Assembly: GCF_007565055.1 (NCBI RefSeq)
Contig: NC_044556.1
Location: forward strand, 138,297,808-138,361,807
Source of the DNA: Rhinopithecus roxellana
Taxonomy: Eukaryota > Chordata > Mammalia > Primates > Cercopithecidae
Length of the DNA stretch: 64,000 nt
Reading direction: 5' to 3'
The notes under the pieces were generated by a model that was not told where the DNA came from, ran no database searches, and worked only from the letters and a program-made list of their open reading frames with translations. Each line of letters starts with the position of its first letter. Within the stretch, counting starts at the first letter, position 1. Below, in pieces: positions 11,090 through 23,009 of the stretch. Position numbers and translations under genes: made by a program.

Positions 11090-11970
11090 AATGACAGAAT
11101 TCAGTGCTGTTTATTATTCCCTCTTTAGTTTTCTTGAGGAACCACCCTTCTCTAAGTCCATGTGATTTTGGAGGAACTGATTTCATTTGTACCTTTAGAG
11201 GTGAGCACCTCAGGACAACACACACCAGTGCCAAAGTGATAGATTTATTTTTAAGTATGTATATATTTTTTAGTGTATATATTTAAGGTGTACAACATAA
11301 TCTGGTATACATACACAAGCTGAAATGTTTATTATAGTCAAGAAATTCAAATATTAATCATTTCATATAGTTATCTTTTGTGCATGTGCATGGTAAAATC
11401 ACCCAAAATCTATTCTTTCAGCAAGTTTTTGGAGGATAATATATTATTAACTATAGTCCTCCTGCTGTACACTGGATCTTTAGACTTCTTTATTCTACGC
11501 AACTGCAAGTTTGTACCTTTTGACCTACTTCTTTCCACTCCCTCCACTTCCCGGCCTCTGATAACCACCTTTCTACTATTTCTATGTATTTGACCTTTTA
11601 AGGATTCCAAATATAAGCAAGATCGTATAGTGTTTGTCTATGTCTGGCTTATTTGACTTAGCATCACGTCCTCTAGCTTCATCCATGTTGTTGCAAATGG
11701 CAGGATTTCCTTATTTTTAAGGGCTGGATAATATTACGTTGTGTATATGTGTATATGCACTTGATTTTGAAATCCATTTATTCATATAGTCATATGACCT
11801 AATCAAAGTTAATTAAGATCTAATCCTGGGACTTTTGCTAGAATTTGTGAATAGATACATTCTCAATTCAGCTGAGTGAGAACCTGGTGAAACAATAGCC
11901 TGAATCTGCTGCTGGTGGCAGAGAGCGAAGGTCACTCTGAAGAAAGCAGACAAGAGACAGAGAAAGATAA
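11090..11970. repeat. Old repeat split by an L1M insertion
   Basis: The flanks of the antisense L1M below look like two halves of one old dispersed repeat: left ~11090-11225 ('ctaagtccatgtgattttgg') and right ~11765-11970 ('catatgacctaatcaaag', 'cctgggacttttgctagaat', 'ctgctgctggtggcagag'). The family is not assigned. Confidence 0.45.
11226..11764 (-). mobile_element. L1M 3' end, antisense
   Basis: The reverse of an old mammalian L1 3'UTR: 'atatatttaaggtgtacaac', 'ttaactatagtcctcctg', 'cctctgataaccacctttct', 'ttatttgacttagcatcac', 'catccatgttgttgcaaatg' and 'aagggctggataatatt'. It is truncated within the 3' part of ORF2 or the 3'UTR. Antisense and sense open frames of 66-71 codons inside it are not genes. 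Confidence 0.88.
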
Positions 11971-12293
11971 ATTTTTTATAACATTGTTTGATTCTTCCTA
12001 ATAAACTATGTAAGAAAATTTTTCAACTACAATATTTTTAATTATGTAAACCAATTCTGTTTTTAATACTAAAGCTAGTGTAAGATTTGTATGTGCATGT
12101 GTGTGTGTGTGTGTGTGTGTCTTACAAATAAAATAATCCTAAATTATCCCCAAACTATACTGCCATAGTTCAACCATTTATCTTTTCTTCAGGAAAGGCA
12201 ATACAAATCACAATAGTTTCCATATTATTTAATTATCAGAGTACTGTTTGTGTTCTAAGTTTATATAGACTCAGATAAAGTACTTTTTGGTGC

Positions 12294-12590
12294 TTTTTTT
12301 TTTTTTTTTTTTTTTTTTGAGGCAAGGTCTTGCTCTATTGCCCAGACTGCAGTGCAGGGGTGCAATCTCGGCTCACTGCAAACTCTGCCTCCTGGGTTCA
12401 CACCATTCTCCTGCCTCAGGCTCCCGAGTAGCTGGGACTACAGGCGTCCGCCACCACGCCTGGCTAAATTATTTTTAGGGATGGGGTTTCACTGTGTTAG
12501 CCAGGATGGTCTCAATCTCCTGACCTCGTGATCCGCCTGCTTCGGCCTCCCAAAGTGTTGGGATTACAGGCGTGAGCCACTGCGCCTGGC
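12294..12590 (-). mobile_element. AluY-like, antisense
   Basis: A T-run (the A-tail on the other strand) is followed by a full antisense Alu ending 'gtgagccactgcgcctggc'. Target duplications 'tttttggtgc' lie at 12284-12293 and 12591-12600. The open frame at 12287-12478 is Alu read-through. Confidence 0.95.
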
Positions 12591-12600
12591 TTTTTGGTGC

Positions 12601-14290
12601 CTTTTTATATCAGGGACCCGGATATGCATCCATGGGCTAGAGAATTTATATTCCTTTCTATGAACTGACAGAGAAGTTCCAGGACAATTCAACATAGTGG
12701 GCATTCCTGGCTTTGAATAAGTTCTCTTTAATTACTGTTTGGTGTATACTGCAAACATTCTTCTGTTGGGTGCTTCCCAAGTGTTTATTCAGTACACACT
12801 AGATACAGATTGAGTTTTATTCCATTTTTAATCAGACGACACCCTAGCCTTTACATTTTGCTTGACATAGTTGAATCTTTCTCAAACATTTACGCTGTGC
12901 TTGTTTGCATCTCTGTTCTTTTGCATGTGCTTTTCCTGATAACAAAAAGTCTTCTATCTTTTATAGTGCTCTGCATAACAGAGTACTAAGAGTACTGCAT
13001 AATTTAAGTCTAAATTAATTAAAAAATTAAATTCAATTTAAAAATCAATTTCTTAGCTTCATTAGTCCTATGTCAAGTGCTCAATAATCACATGGAACTG
13101 GTAACTACTGTTTTGGACAGCATAGACATAGAATATTTCATCATCACAGAAAATTTCTATTGCACAAATCCATTCTAGATTATGGTTTAGAATCTTGTTT
13201 CAAATAAAAATCAGAATTTAAAAATGTAGATGTCTGTGTTGCTCCCCAAACCTAGTGAGCCAGACTATCTGGGTATGGGTTACTATTCTGACAGTTTTTA
13301 TTGCTTTTAAGGAAGAAAAAGTAGCCAAGGATTTGAGGTTACTTTTGCTATTATTTTGTAGGGAGTGATGCCAAAAACACAAGCATACCCAACCCCTTCT
13401 GAGATTTCTCTTTCTCTTAAAGTTTTCAGTAAATACACTACCCAGCTACTATTTATTATTTGGTGATTTCTGATGTTCCTTGTCATTGTTTTCCCATTCC
13501 TCAGTTTCAATTTGATAATACACAAAGACTAAAATTGAAACACCATCACCTCGTTGTTTTATAAGCTGACTCAGCCATTGTGTGGCAATTTCGGGCAAGT
13601 CTTTTAACATCCAGCATTATTGTTTTATCTGTAAGTGAATGGTAATTGCAGATAAATTATCTTTAAGCTATAAGAATTGGTTATATTTGCCTTTAATATC
13701 ATTTTGCTTAAAAATATCTATTACTATCCTACCTCTTAGTTTTTGAGAAAATACTTTTAAATTTAATGGAATAATTATTTAATTAATATATAGTGATTTT
13801 TAGTAATGTGGTTTGTTTCTTGAGATGCATAGGAAAAAAAGAAAATAGGAAAGAGGCAAAAATTCAAAATAGAAGAGTGAGGGAGAGGGAGAAGTATAAA
13901 AATAAAAATAAAAGAGTGGTATAATTTATCTTGTAGTCTCTGCTATTTTCCATCTTTTATTTCCTAAATAATCTCTATTTGGTCATTAATCATGAACAAA
14001 ATACAATTTTTCTTCCTCTTTGAGACAGTAATCCAAGGATGACTGTAACCCAAAGATAGGGTGTCTTTGATAATTATATGTTGTATCACATGTTTATATT
14101 GTTACCTTTTTATATAATTGATGTTTGAAGTCAAAAGACAATACAGAGAAAAAGACTGCAATAGGATGAATTGATTAAAACCTTAAAGAAATGTTAAAAA
14201 GCAATAAGTTACAGTACATGTCTTTTCATTTAAAATTGTGTTCCTATTTTTTATTTGTTTGGATCTATGATATACAACGCAATTCTGACA
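12601..14290. other. Unique AT-rich DNA
   Basis: No gene is recognised. 13565-13660 has a faint sense MIR core ('actcagccattgtgtggc', 'ggcaagtcttttaacatcc'). 13800-13920 is A-rich. The antisense frame 13307-13525 shows no protein-family features. Confidence 0.5.
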
Positions 14291-14299
14291 CAAACTACC

Positions 14300-15010
14300 T
14301 GAAGTTAAGCCAAACTTTATGAATTACTTTAGGGCACAGACCCTCAAAAGACTGTTCTCACTTCAGACACCAGCCTCAAACTTGGAGTTTTTAAACCACC
14401 TACACTTTTGGCCAACTGACTCCAGTTCAGGGAGGGAGTTTTCATTATCCCGTCTAGTTTGATAACTCACTCGAATGACTCAGAACTCAATGAATCATTA
14501 TACTTAATTATTAAAGTTTTATTATAGCAAAAAATGATATAAATCAAGACCAGCCAAAAGAATAGACAAATAGGGCAAGGTCTAGAAGGGTCCTAAATTT
14601 GAACCTTCCTTTTATCTTCTCCCCATGGAGTTCAGAGGAATCACCTTCCTGGCCCATCAGTGTACAACTATATGCACACGATATTGCTATCCAGTACAGC
14701 TCTCCTGAACATCTATGTCCACAGTTTTTATTGGAATTTCACTACAAGGACATGATTGAATCATTGGTCTTGTGATTAAACTCAATCTATAGCCCCACTT
14801 CCTTCCTCAGTGGTCACACAGGTATCACCTTGCTCAAAGCTCTACCCCTGTAATCACATGGTTGGTCTTTTTGATCTGCCCACTTCCTATTATGAGTTGT
14901 GTAGTTAACATAAACTCGGGCATGGCCAAAGTAGCCTACCATAAACATCAAAAATTTCCTATCATGTGGAAAATTTTGATAGTTTTTGGAACCAAAGAAA
15001 AAGACCAGAC
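14300..15010 (-). mobile_element. ERV LTR (MER21-like), antisense
   Basis: The sequence recalls the reverse of an ERVL-class LTR: 'tgaatcattatacttaatta', 'ggcaaggtctagaagggtcc', 'acagtttttattggaatttc', 'actacaaggacatgattgaa', 'cccacttccttcctcagtgg', 'gtaatcacatggttggtctt' and 'aaatttcctatcatgtgg'. The MER21 assignment is from memory of the family and is uncertain. No internal region is attached. Confidence 0.5.
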
Positions 15011-15990
15011 AAATAATTATACAACAGATTAAAAATAATAACTTGATCTATCTATATCTGCATACATTTTGTTAGAATCTACTTGCTAGCAATTTACTTC
15101 AAGGATAAAGAAATAGTGTGAATTACATTGTGTAATGCTAAACTATTATGTATATATTTTTTTCACTCAAACAATAAATCTATGGTTAAAACACATTTGT
15201 CACTTCCTGCAGCACAAATATTAAGTTACCTACTTGCCATTTCTAATGTGGAGTTGGGAAGAGATGTGCTGGTTCTTGCCAACTTGCCAGAGCTATATCC
15301 AACATATCACTGACTAAGAGCACTATATAATTCCAGAATTGATTTATTCATTATGACATATTTCAATGTTTTAACTTAAATGAACGTAAGAATAGGTAAT
15401 AATTCATATGTGTTTTAACTCAGCAGTTTTCTTCCCAAATAATAGTTCATGATCCAGCTGAATTTTAACCAGTTATTTAAGTTAATGTTTCAGATACTGC
15501 TTCCCAGTAATTGAACTGGAAAACAGTATCCATACGTTTGATTAAGCTCTTTTTTCCTGGAATACTAAAAACTTATTGCTGTATTATAGCTGTAATAATA
15601 CAGAGCTCTCTATTATTTGTGCTGCTACGTAACACTGACTTTTTTCTATGCCAACTATAGTATTTGCATTTTTCTTGGTATTGCAGTGGAATAATGCAGT
15701 GGTGGCATTTTACCTGCAAATGATTTGTCATGGGAAATTAGATATGTCTAGATTAAGGTTTTTAAAATGAATAGTGAAACAAAGAGTACGAAGACAAGAT
15801 AAATCACTAGAACATTCCTGACTTACCTCCCTAGCAACTATTCAAATGTTTTTGCTTTCCAAATCACTATATTGTTATTACTATTCCTTCGATACTGTTT
15901 CTCTCTTCCAATCAAATCTACTTTTATCCCCCTAAAATAACCTTTACTGTCTATATTTATTCAGATCTTGTCTGTTTGTTATTCTCTGTG
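15011..15990. other. Unique AT-rich DNA
   Basis: Nothing recognisable. The plus frame at 15128-15313 (61 codons) has no conserved features. Confidence 0.5.
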
Positions 15991-15992
15991 TT

Positions 15993-16824
15993 TATTATGG
16001 TTAATTTTAGGTGTCAACTTGTCTAGGCCATTGTACCCAGGTTTTTGGTCAAACACCACTACAGATGTTGGTGTGGAGATATTTTTTGAATGTGATTGAC
16101 ATTTAAATTAATAGATTTTGAGTGAAGTGAATTACCCCCCATAATGTGGGTAGACCTCATTAGTCACTTGAAGGTCTTAAGAGCAGAGACTGAGGTCACT
16201 GAGGAAAAAGGAACTCTGGCTCCACATTGTTTTTGTACCTGAGTTGCTGTCATGCCAAACACCTCTAGACTCCAGAGGGGTTGGCACCAAGTTCAAGAGG
16301 TCAAAGACCCAGAGCCAGCAAACAATACATGGAGTTTTTCTTATCAGGGGCTTAGAGTCCAATGGCAGCAGCCTGGGCAAGAGAACCACAACTGCCTGCA
16401 AAAATCATGCAGTTTATATAGCATTTTCACTTGGTATACTCTCCCTAGTAACTTTCACCTTCATTCAATCCAGAACTCAGGCCTATAGGACTTGTGTTCT
16501 ATGGAATGGACCTGGGGCTCAGTTGTCCTTTACAGACAATGAACGAATCTCCCCATTAGCCACTCCTGGATTCCCTAGCTTGGAACACACATTCAGGTGA
16601 GTCTGTCATACAGGGTGATTCTCAGGATGTGATTAAATTATTGTTATCGGGCATGTTTACCATACAGCTGCAACATCAACTCTTGGGCTCTTTTCCTGTC
16701 AGCCTGCCTGCAGGCTTCAGATTTGCCAGCGCCCACAATTACGTGAGCTGATTCTTTACATCTCAAAATATATATACTTACACAGCCTATTGTTCTGTTT
16801 CTCTGAGGATCCCTTACTAATACA
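15993..16824 (+). mobile_element. MLT2-type ERVL LTR, interrupted
   Basis: The start 'atggttaattttaggtgtca', then 'aacttgtctaggccattgta', 'taatgtgggtagacctcatt' and the end 'cacaattacgtgagctgatt', 'ttctgtttctctgaggatcc' and 'cttactaatacagtg' match an MLT2 LTR of the HERV-L group. The middle (~16255-16620) does not match and is treated as a separate insert. Confidence 0.8.
16255..16620. mobile_element. LTR-like insert in MLT2, unassigned
   Basis: About 365 bp of GC-richer sequence ('gagtttttcttatcaggggc', 'agtccaatggcagcagcctg', 'ggacctggggctcagttgtc') interrupts the MLT2 LTR. It reads like the reverse of an ERV1-type LTR. A short repeat 'ctgtcat' at 16247 and 16604 could be a target duplication but is too short to be sure. 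Overlapping open frames of 78 and 118 codons on the plus strand and 74 on the minus strand are chance frames; none has domain features. Confidence 0.4.
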
Positions 16825-17760
16825 GTGTTTGTAGTCATTTCTTGTCTATTTCATGAGCAAAGCAACTATACAAATACTCAAAGGCAAGGACCAAGTAAAA
16901 CTTTAACATATATAGAAGACAAACCCATGTACAAGGAGCAAATACTAGCTCTCAGGGAATCAGAAACAAATTCATGACTTTTTAAAAAATACAGTTTATT
17001 TTCATTTATATCTAAAGAGAATTTCTTATAGAAAAATAGACCATATATGCATAAAATATGACATTTAATCTAAATGCAACATGAATATGCCAGTAACAGC
17101 ATGTACACAAAATGTACACGATCTGGGGGAAATAAAAACATTCCTAAAAATGACAAATAAGTGCCATGAATTCATATAAATAGTACAAGCGCAATTTTCC
17201 ATCCTTGATCAGTTCACTTGGATTATCTGGAGCACCTCATTGTCTGCCAGCTGTCAGACGTATTTTTAATTAGGCACTAATGGAGTAATATATGTATGTA
17301 AACCATTTAAATCGTGTTCCAGTTTGCAAGGACATCTGTGAGGTGGAAAGTGAGAATCCGTGATCTTTGCCAGACGTTACAAATTATAAAACTATAAAAC
17401 ATGAAACTCAGGTACTCAGAATGAGTCAATTTAAAATAGGGGAAGGTGCCATTAAGAAGGTTAAAAAGGACATTTTACTCACTTAATGAAAAATAAGTGA
17501 TTTCTTTTTCTCTAGTTTTTCTTTAAAGCTATATTTTTGCATTGCTTTAATGCTTTAGTGTAATATACAACTAAGTGTCTCTTAGTGTTCTGATATGCTT
17601 GAAACTTAGACTTTAAGTAAAATTTTGAAAAAAATATGGAATTTTTAGTTCAATTTATATCAACAAATAAAGATAAAAAGTGAACTACTCTGTCACAGAA
17701 AGTACCTTACATCCAGCAGATTTCGAGAATGTTTGGGTTAATTTTAACTCAAAGATTATT
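16825..17760. other. Unique DNA with a possible conserved non-coding block
   Basis: No repeat was recognised. 17170-17370 is less AT-rich than its surroundings and contains 'gccagctgtcagacg' (E-box CAGCTG next to TGTCA), 'tttttaattaggcactaatg' (homeodomain-type TAATTA and TAAT) and 'catttaaatcg'. This is the kind of motif mix seen in developmental enhancers; conservation has not been tested. Confidence 0.35.
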
Positions 17761-17764
17761 TACA

Positions 17765-17935
17765 ACTGCTGAAAGACCTGGGTATGGATGGTGACTTTGG
17801 CTGCTCATTAGACTCAATTGGAAAGTCTTATAAAATAACAGTGACAGGACACATCCCATACTATTGTAGCCTGTTTTCTGGGGTGAGACCTAAGCATGTT
17901 AGTTGCAAAAGCAGCTATGGTGTTTCAGATGCACA
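17765..17935 (+). mobile_element. MER5/MER20-like hAT-Charlie element
   Basis: 'tttggctgctcattagactc', 'ggaaagtcttataaaataac' and 'ttctggggtgagacctaagc' recall a small hAT-Charlie element of the MER5/MER20 group. Both ends are vague. Confidence 0.5.
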
Positions 17936-18194
17936 ATTACCATAAGAAAGTAATATTTAAAAGTCACAATGAAAACTGTAAGAAAAAGGACTGAGTACTC
18001 TTAAAGAGGAAGGAGTTCTACTTTTTGTTCTGTCTATAAAATATCATTACACAAAAGTGTAAATGTGAAGAACAATTTAAAAATGGCATGTAGATTCCAC
18101 ACACAAAATATATGTAGCAGATTGGTAGGTATGTGCTCTGGTCTACCATAAGTTCATCTTTAAATGATGCTTCTGTAAATATTAGACCATAAAT

Positions 18195-18385
18195 ATGAAA
18201 TTTAGGTGTGCATATGTATCATCTAGCCTGCCTGGTAAACATGTATATTTGGAAGTGAACCACAGAGTTTCAGAATCTGCAGATTGGGGTGATATCCAGG
18301 AATCTAAATTTATTTTAATATCACAAGCAATTCTGATTCAAGTGGTCTGTGAGTCATTGAGAAACCTGGACAAAAGGATTCAACT
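18195..18385 (+). mobile_element. MER5A-like hAT-Charlie element
   Basis: The order 'gtgtgcatatgtatcatcta', 'cacagagtttcagaatctgc', 'gattggggtgatatccagg', 'caagcaattctgattcaagt' and 'tgagtcattgagaaacctg' follows MER5A in sense direction, at about its ~190 bp length. The plus frame at 18195-18398 is chance. Confidence 0.7.
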
Positions 18386-18445
18386 AAATCAGCCATGACG
18401 GACTCTTTCAGGGCACAGTTAATAATAATTTGCTTTAAAAATAAT

Positions 18446-18627
18446 GAAAATACAAAAAAAAAAAAATTAGCTGGGCGTGGCGGCGGGCGCCTGTAGTCCC
18501 AGCTACTCAAGATGCCCAGTCAGGAGAAAGGCGTGAACCCGGGAGGCGGAGCTTGCACTGAGCCAAGATGGCGCCATTGCACTCCAACCTGGGCGGCAGA
18601 GTGAGAGTCCGTCTCAAAAAAAAAAAA
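18446..18627 (+). mobile_element. 5'-truncated AluY, sense
   Basis: Only the middle A-rich linker and right monomer remain: 'aaaatacaaaaaaaaaaaaa', 'ttagctgggcgtggcggcgg', 'aggcgtgaacccgggaggcg' and 'gtgagagtccgtctc' plus an A-tail. Low divergence and the AluY-type right arm suggest a fairly recent truncated insertion. I saw no clear target duplication. Confidence 0.88.
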
Positions 18628-19566
18628 GAATATATTCAGCATGTAAAAATATGCTGAGGAAAATAGAAAAATAATAATAAAAAAAAACCTTTTCCCAATT
18701 CCTAAAATTTCACTAATTCATATCCTTTCCACTTTCATTCTCTTTTTGAATTTTCCCTCTGCTATTTTTTTCTTATATTTCCTCTCTTCTTTTCTTATCT
18801 TACTTCTTTCTCCTTTTGTTCCTCTCTGTGTCTAATTGTCTCTTTCTCTCTCAAAGGCTATCTGCATCTCTGTTTTTGTATGAGTCTCCCTCTACCAGTA
18901 TGTCTAGCTCTGTCTCTCACTTTCTTTTCTTCACTTGATTCTGAAGACGTCACTGTTATACTTCAAACCTTATTGAAGGTTTGCTTTTGTTACTCCCTTT
19001 CTGTAACACTCTTCATTACTCAGGCCGTCCTCAATTCTTTCAGGCGTAATACACACAAAATTTGCTTGGCTCACTCCTCTCCTTTTTCATTCAAATCAAA
19101 AGACATCTTCTACTAGAAGCTTTCTTCGATACCACCTGAGTTCGCTGTAGAAGACAATATTTGGTAAGTAAAAGTTCAAAATGCATCTTTGTGGAATAAG
19201 TTGTTTTTCAGCATTCTTTCTCATAGAACACACGTAATATACCTACACTAAAGATAAAATGGAATTTTTAACCTATTTAGTCATTAACAACGTTTTAAAT
19301 GAATTTGTTTAAAAGGGAAAGAAAGAAAGTGGCAAGAAAAATAAAAAGTTTTCTAAATTTGTGCAGGGAAGTGGGATATTGTGATTTTTCTTTCTCTTTT
19401 AATAAACTATTTAGAAAAAAAAAACTACTTAGAAAAAAACAAGAAAGTCAAAGAATGAGATAACATTTGACTGATTATCAGTCTTGTTTTAATGCTTTTT
19501 ATTTCTGTTCTTGTCTCTATGTTACGGAATGTTTCTCTTAAACTTAGTAGATCATTGGATAAAAGT
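18628..19566. other. CT-rich and unique DNA, weak L2-like part
   Basis: 18720-18900 is pyrimidine-rich. About 19040-19135 ('aaaagacatcttctactaga', 'agctttcttcgataccacc') weakly resembles the L2 'tcaggaagccttccctga' region. No gene is supported. Confidence 0.4.
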
Positions 19567-19578
19567 TACTTTGCTTTT

Positions 19579-19886
19579 TTTTTTTTTTTTTTTTTTTTTT
19601 TTGAGACGGAGTCTTGCTCTGTCACCCAGGCTGGAGTGCAGTGGCCGGATCTCAGCTCACTGCAAGCTCCGCCTCCCAGGTTCACGCCGTTCTCCTGCCT
19701 CAGCCTCCCGGGTAGCTGGGACTACAGGCGCCGCCACGTCGTCCGGCTAGTTTTTTTTTGCATTTTTTAGTTGAGACGGGGTTTCACCGTGTTAGCCAGG
19801 ATGGTCTCGATCTCCTGACCTCGTGATCCGCCCGTCTCGGCCTCCCAAAGTGCTGGGATTACAGGCTTGAGCCACCGCGCCCGGCC
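19579..19886 (-). mobile_element. AluYRa-type (Old World monkey), antisense
   Basis: A full antisense AluY with the cercopithecid signature 'gcagtggccggatctcagc' and 'acaggcttgagccaccgcgc'. Target duplications 'tactttgctttt' lie at 19567-19578 and 19887-19898. There is very little decay of CpG sites, so it is young. Confidence 0.95.
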
Positions 19887-19898
19887 TACTTTGCTTTT

Positions 19899-21080
19899 AT
19901 TTTAATTTTCTAGCATGTTGGTATTTATTTCTCAGTGCAGTACACCTATTGTGATTTAGTTTTGTTGAAAATTTATTGCATTGCAGTTTGAAAGATAGAA
20001 GAAATGTTGACTATATCTTAATGTATTTTCTCTAGAAACCCTTCTAGAAATCCTTCTAGAGAAAATGAATACAGCTTAACTTTTAGTTTTGCTGAGATAC
20101 ATGGAATTCTTTTCAGCTCTTTAGTATTAATGGATTGTTTTATTAGACTATCACATAAATATGTATGTGGACCTACAAGAAAATATAAAACTCTTATAAT
20201 CTTAGTTTTTAAGATGTAATTATAAACAAAAGTAAATTTGTAAATATAAGGAGAAGCTAAAAACATTAAAAATAGCATGAAATCAATGAAACTTGGTTGA
20301 AACTTGGTATTATCAATGATGTGTTTAACAAGTATTCTTATATTCTTATATTTGTTGTCAATCAGATACTCTAATTTTAAACACAATAACTGTTTTACTC
20401 ACTGAACGAAGAACTGAGCAAAACATTGTGTTCTGGACAAATGATTCATACGGCATAGTCCAAAATGCCTTAAGAGGATGCAATAAAATATTGATTTCTG
20501 AAAACTTCTTCAATGTTGATTATATTTACACATTATATAATATAATGTGTTGGTACCTGTTAAGTTGCGGTCTGCATAATATATCCAGCTACAACATGGC
20601 TGATTTCACTTGAGGAAAACACTCCAAGTATACATTAAATCTTTTGAGTGATCCTATAGAGGTTGAAGAAGGTGGCAGCAGAGATGCAGGTAACTGCAGC
20701 AGAGGCAGAAATTAGCATGAATGAGTAGTTGTAATTCTGAAGTATGAAAGTGCAGCAGATGATCAGTGAAAGACATATGCAATACAATTAAGATATTTTA
20801 GGAATAATACTGGAAAGGAGATACAGTTGAAAAATTAATAAATTGGCACTTGGGGGGTCTTGATCTTACTTTGAAATCAAGGACATGACATAATTCCATC
20901 TTTGTTTTAGGAGTAACCCAAAGACTGGCCCTACTGATATCATTTAGGTGGCTGCTACATTAGATACAACAAGAGTTAATGATAGCTTAATCCAGTACAC
21001 TACAAATGAGAACAATTTGCTTGGCATAATACTCTTATATTCTGTACCATATAAACATTTTGCAATTATTTCTTACATTC
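19899..21080. other. Unique AT-rich DNA
   Basis: No repeat family or gene was recognised apart from the inverted repeat at 20025-20066. The antisense frame 20018-20386 (122 codons) is AT-rich, has no family features, and its C-terminal 'EGFLEGFLE' merely reflects the short local repeat. Confidence 0.5.
20025..20066. repeat. Perfect 13-bp inverted repeat with 16-nt loop
   Basis: Arm 1 'attttctctagaa' (20025-20037) and arm 2 'ttctagagaaaat' (20054-20066) are exact reverse complements. The loop itself contains another 'ttctagaa' palindrome. No transposon ends or T-run terminator follow. Confidence 0.85.
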
Positions 21081-22064
21081 TTTTTATTATTATACTTTAA
21101 GTTCTGGGATAATGTGCAGAACGTTCAGGTCTGTTACATAGATATACACGTGACATGGTGGTTTGCTGCACCCATCAACCCATCATCTACATTAGGTATT
21201 TCTCCTAATGCTCTCCCTCCCCTAACCCCCCACCCCCCAACAGTGTGTGATGTTCCCATCCTTGTGTCCATATGTTCTCATTGTTAAACTCCCACTTATG
21301 AGTGAGAACATGGGGTGTTTGGTTTTCTGTTCCCGGGTTAGTTTGCTGAGAATGATGGTTTCCAGCATCATCCATGTTCCTGCAAAGGACGTGAACTCAT
21401 CTTTTTTTATGGCTGCTTAGTATTCCATGGTGTATTTGTGCCACATTTTCTTTATCCAGTCTATCATTGATGGGCATTTGGCTTGGTTCCAAGTCTTAGC
21501 TATTGTGAATAGTGCCACAATAAACATATGTGTGCATGTGTCTTTATATTAGAATGATTTATAATCTTTTGAGTACATACCCATTAATGGAATTGCTGGA
21601 TCACATGGTATTTCTGGTTCTAGATCCTTGAGGAATCACCACACTGTCTTCCACAATGGTTGGATTAATTTACACTCCCACCAACAATGTAAAAGTGTTC
21701 CTATTTCTCCACATCCTCTCCAACATCTATTGTTTCCTGACTTTTGAATGATTGTCATTCTAATTGGCCTGAGATGGTATCTCATTGTGGTTTTGATTTG
21801 CATTTCTCTTAATGACCAGTGATGATGAGCTTTTTTCATATGTCTGTTGGCTGCATAAATGCCTTCTTTTGGGAAGTGTCTGTTCATATCCTTTGCCCAT
21901 TTTTTTGATGGGGTTGTTTGCTTTTTTCTTGTAAACTTGTTTAAGTTCTTTGTAGATTCTTGATATTAGCCCTTTGTCAGATGAATATATTGCAAAAGTT
22001 TTCTCCCATTCCGTAGGTTGCCTTTCACTCTGATGATAGTTTCTTTTGCTGTGCAGAAGCTCTT
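21081..22064 (-). mobile_element. L1PA 3' end, antisense, 5'-truncated
   Basis: The reverse of the primate L1 tail: 'ttattatactttaagttctg', 'ggtttgctgcacccatcaac', 'cactgtcttccacaatggtt' and 'ttctcccattccgtaggttg', stopping at 'gctgtgcagaagctctt'. It includes the 3'UTR and the C-terminal end of ORF2. The flanks 'tcttacattc' (21071-21080) and 'tcttatgttc' (22061-22070) may be a decayed target duplication. The antisense frame 21636-21887 is a surviving ORF2 C-terminal scrap. Confidence 0.93.
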
Positions 22065-22941
22065 ATGTTCCTATACTTCATAAAAATGATATAATATTAT
22101 TTTACTGGTTTGTACAAGCTTATATAGTATTATTAGCCTGAAACAAGTAAAAGTTAACATTAGATACAATTACTTTTTTCACCCAATGAATTTAGCTGTT
22201 AACAATCTAAACCTTTACTCTGTACGCTTTACAAGATAATTAGAAACATTTGGAGTTTTGATACTTCAACACATGTTGTCAATCAGAGGTGTTTTAAAAA
22301 TGATAAAAAAGTAGATCTCAGATTTTACAAAATACAGCATAAGCATCATATCTGGTTATGGGATTGATCACTTTATTGTCATAAGAAAATGAGCTGTAAA
22401 AATATTATTACTTTTTTTCAAAGCAGTATGAAAACATTCAGTCAAAATAAATCATGGTCTCCTTTTAACTAACTTAAGTGACTGAAACAAATTAATATGC
22501 TGAGGTTAAAGCAAAACTAACTGGCTAATTCCTCTAAAAGTTTGTTATTACAGTATGCTAACCTCAATACAACTTGTTTTGCTCTTTTATGAAGATGTAT
22601 CTTAAATGAAAAAAAGTAAATTATATGGGATTATGCTAACACTTATGACTATCTTTCATACCAAAGAGATTAATTGCTTTCTGCCCTCATTTCTTGCTTT
22701 TGGCCTTGATCTGATCTAAGAACTGTGCTTCAGAATTTGAAAATAGGGAGAGAAAAGTACAAAAGGAGATATAAAGTATTTAAAGAGAAGGGAAGATTTG
22801 TATAAATAAGGATTAATCATCATCCACAATAAAGTGCTTTACATTTTGCATTGGGACATTAGACATGGGTTTTTGTTTTATTGTGTACACTCATATAGTT
22901 GCATATTATAGACTATATGTTTCTATGGATACATTGTAGTA
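22065..22941. other. Unique AT-rich DNA
   Basis: Nothing recognised: no gene, RNA or clear repeat. Confidence 0.5.
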
Positions 22942-23009
22942 TTAGGCTGGTGAAAAAGTAATTGTGGTTTTTGCCATTAAAAACCGCAAATACTTTTTCA
23001 CTAACCTAA
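22942..23009. mobile_element. MADE1 (Hsmar1 miniature mariner), internally deleted
   Basis: The element starts 'ttaggctggtgaaaaagtaa' and ends 'tactttttcactaacctaa', the terminal inverted repeats of MADE1, with 'tggtttttgccatt' inside. TA dinucleotides flank both ends (22940-22941, 23010-23011), as expected for mariner. It is 68 bp against the usual 80; about 12 bp near the centre are missing. The inverted repeats fold into a hairpin; MADE1 hairpins are the source of the primate miR-548 family. No evidence shows that this copy is expressed. Confidence 0.93.

Noticed and set aside
16244..16600. 118-codon plus-strand open frame
   Set aside because: It lies in LTR-derived sequence, overlaps frames on both strands and shows no domain or codon pattern.
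20018..20386. 122-codon antisense open frame
   Set aside because: AT-rich, no family features, no promoter or splice context; probably chance.
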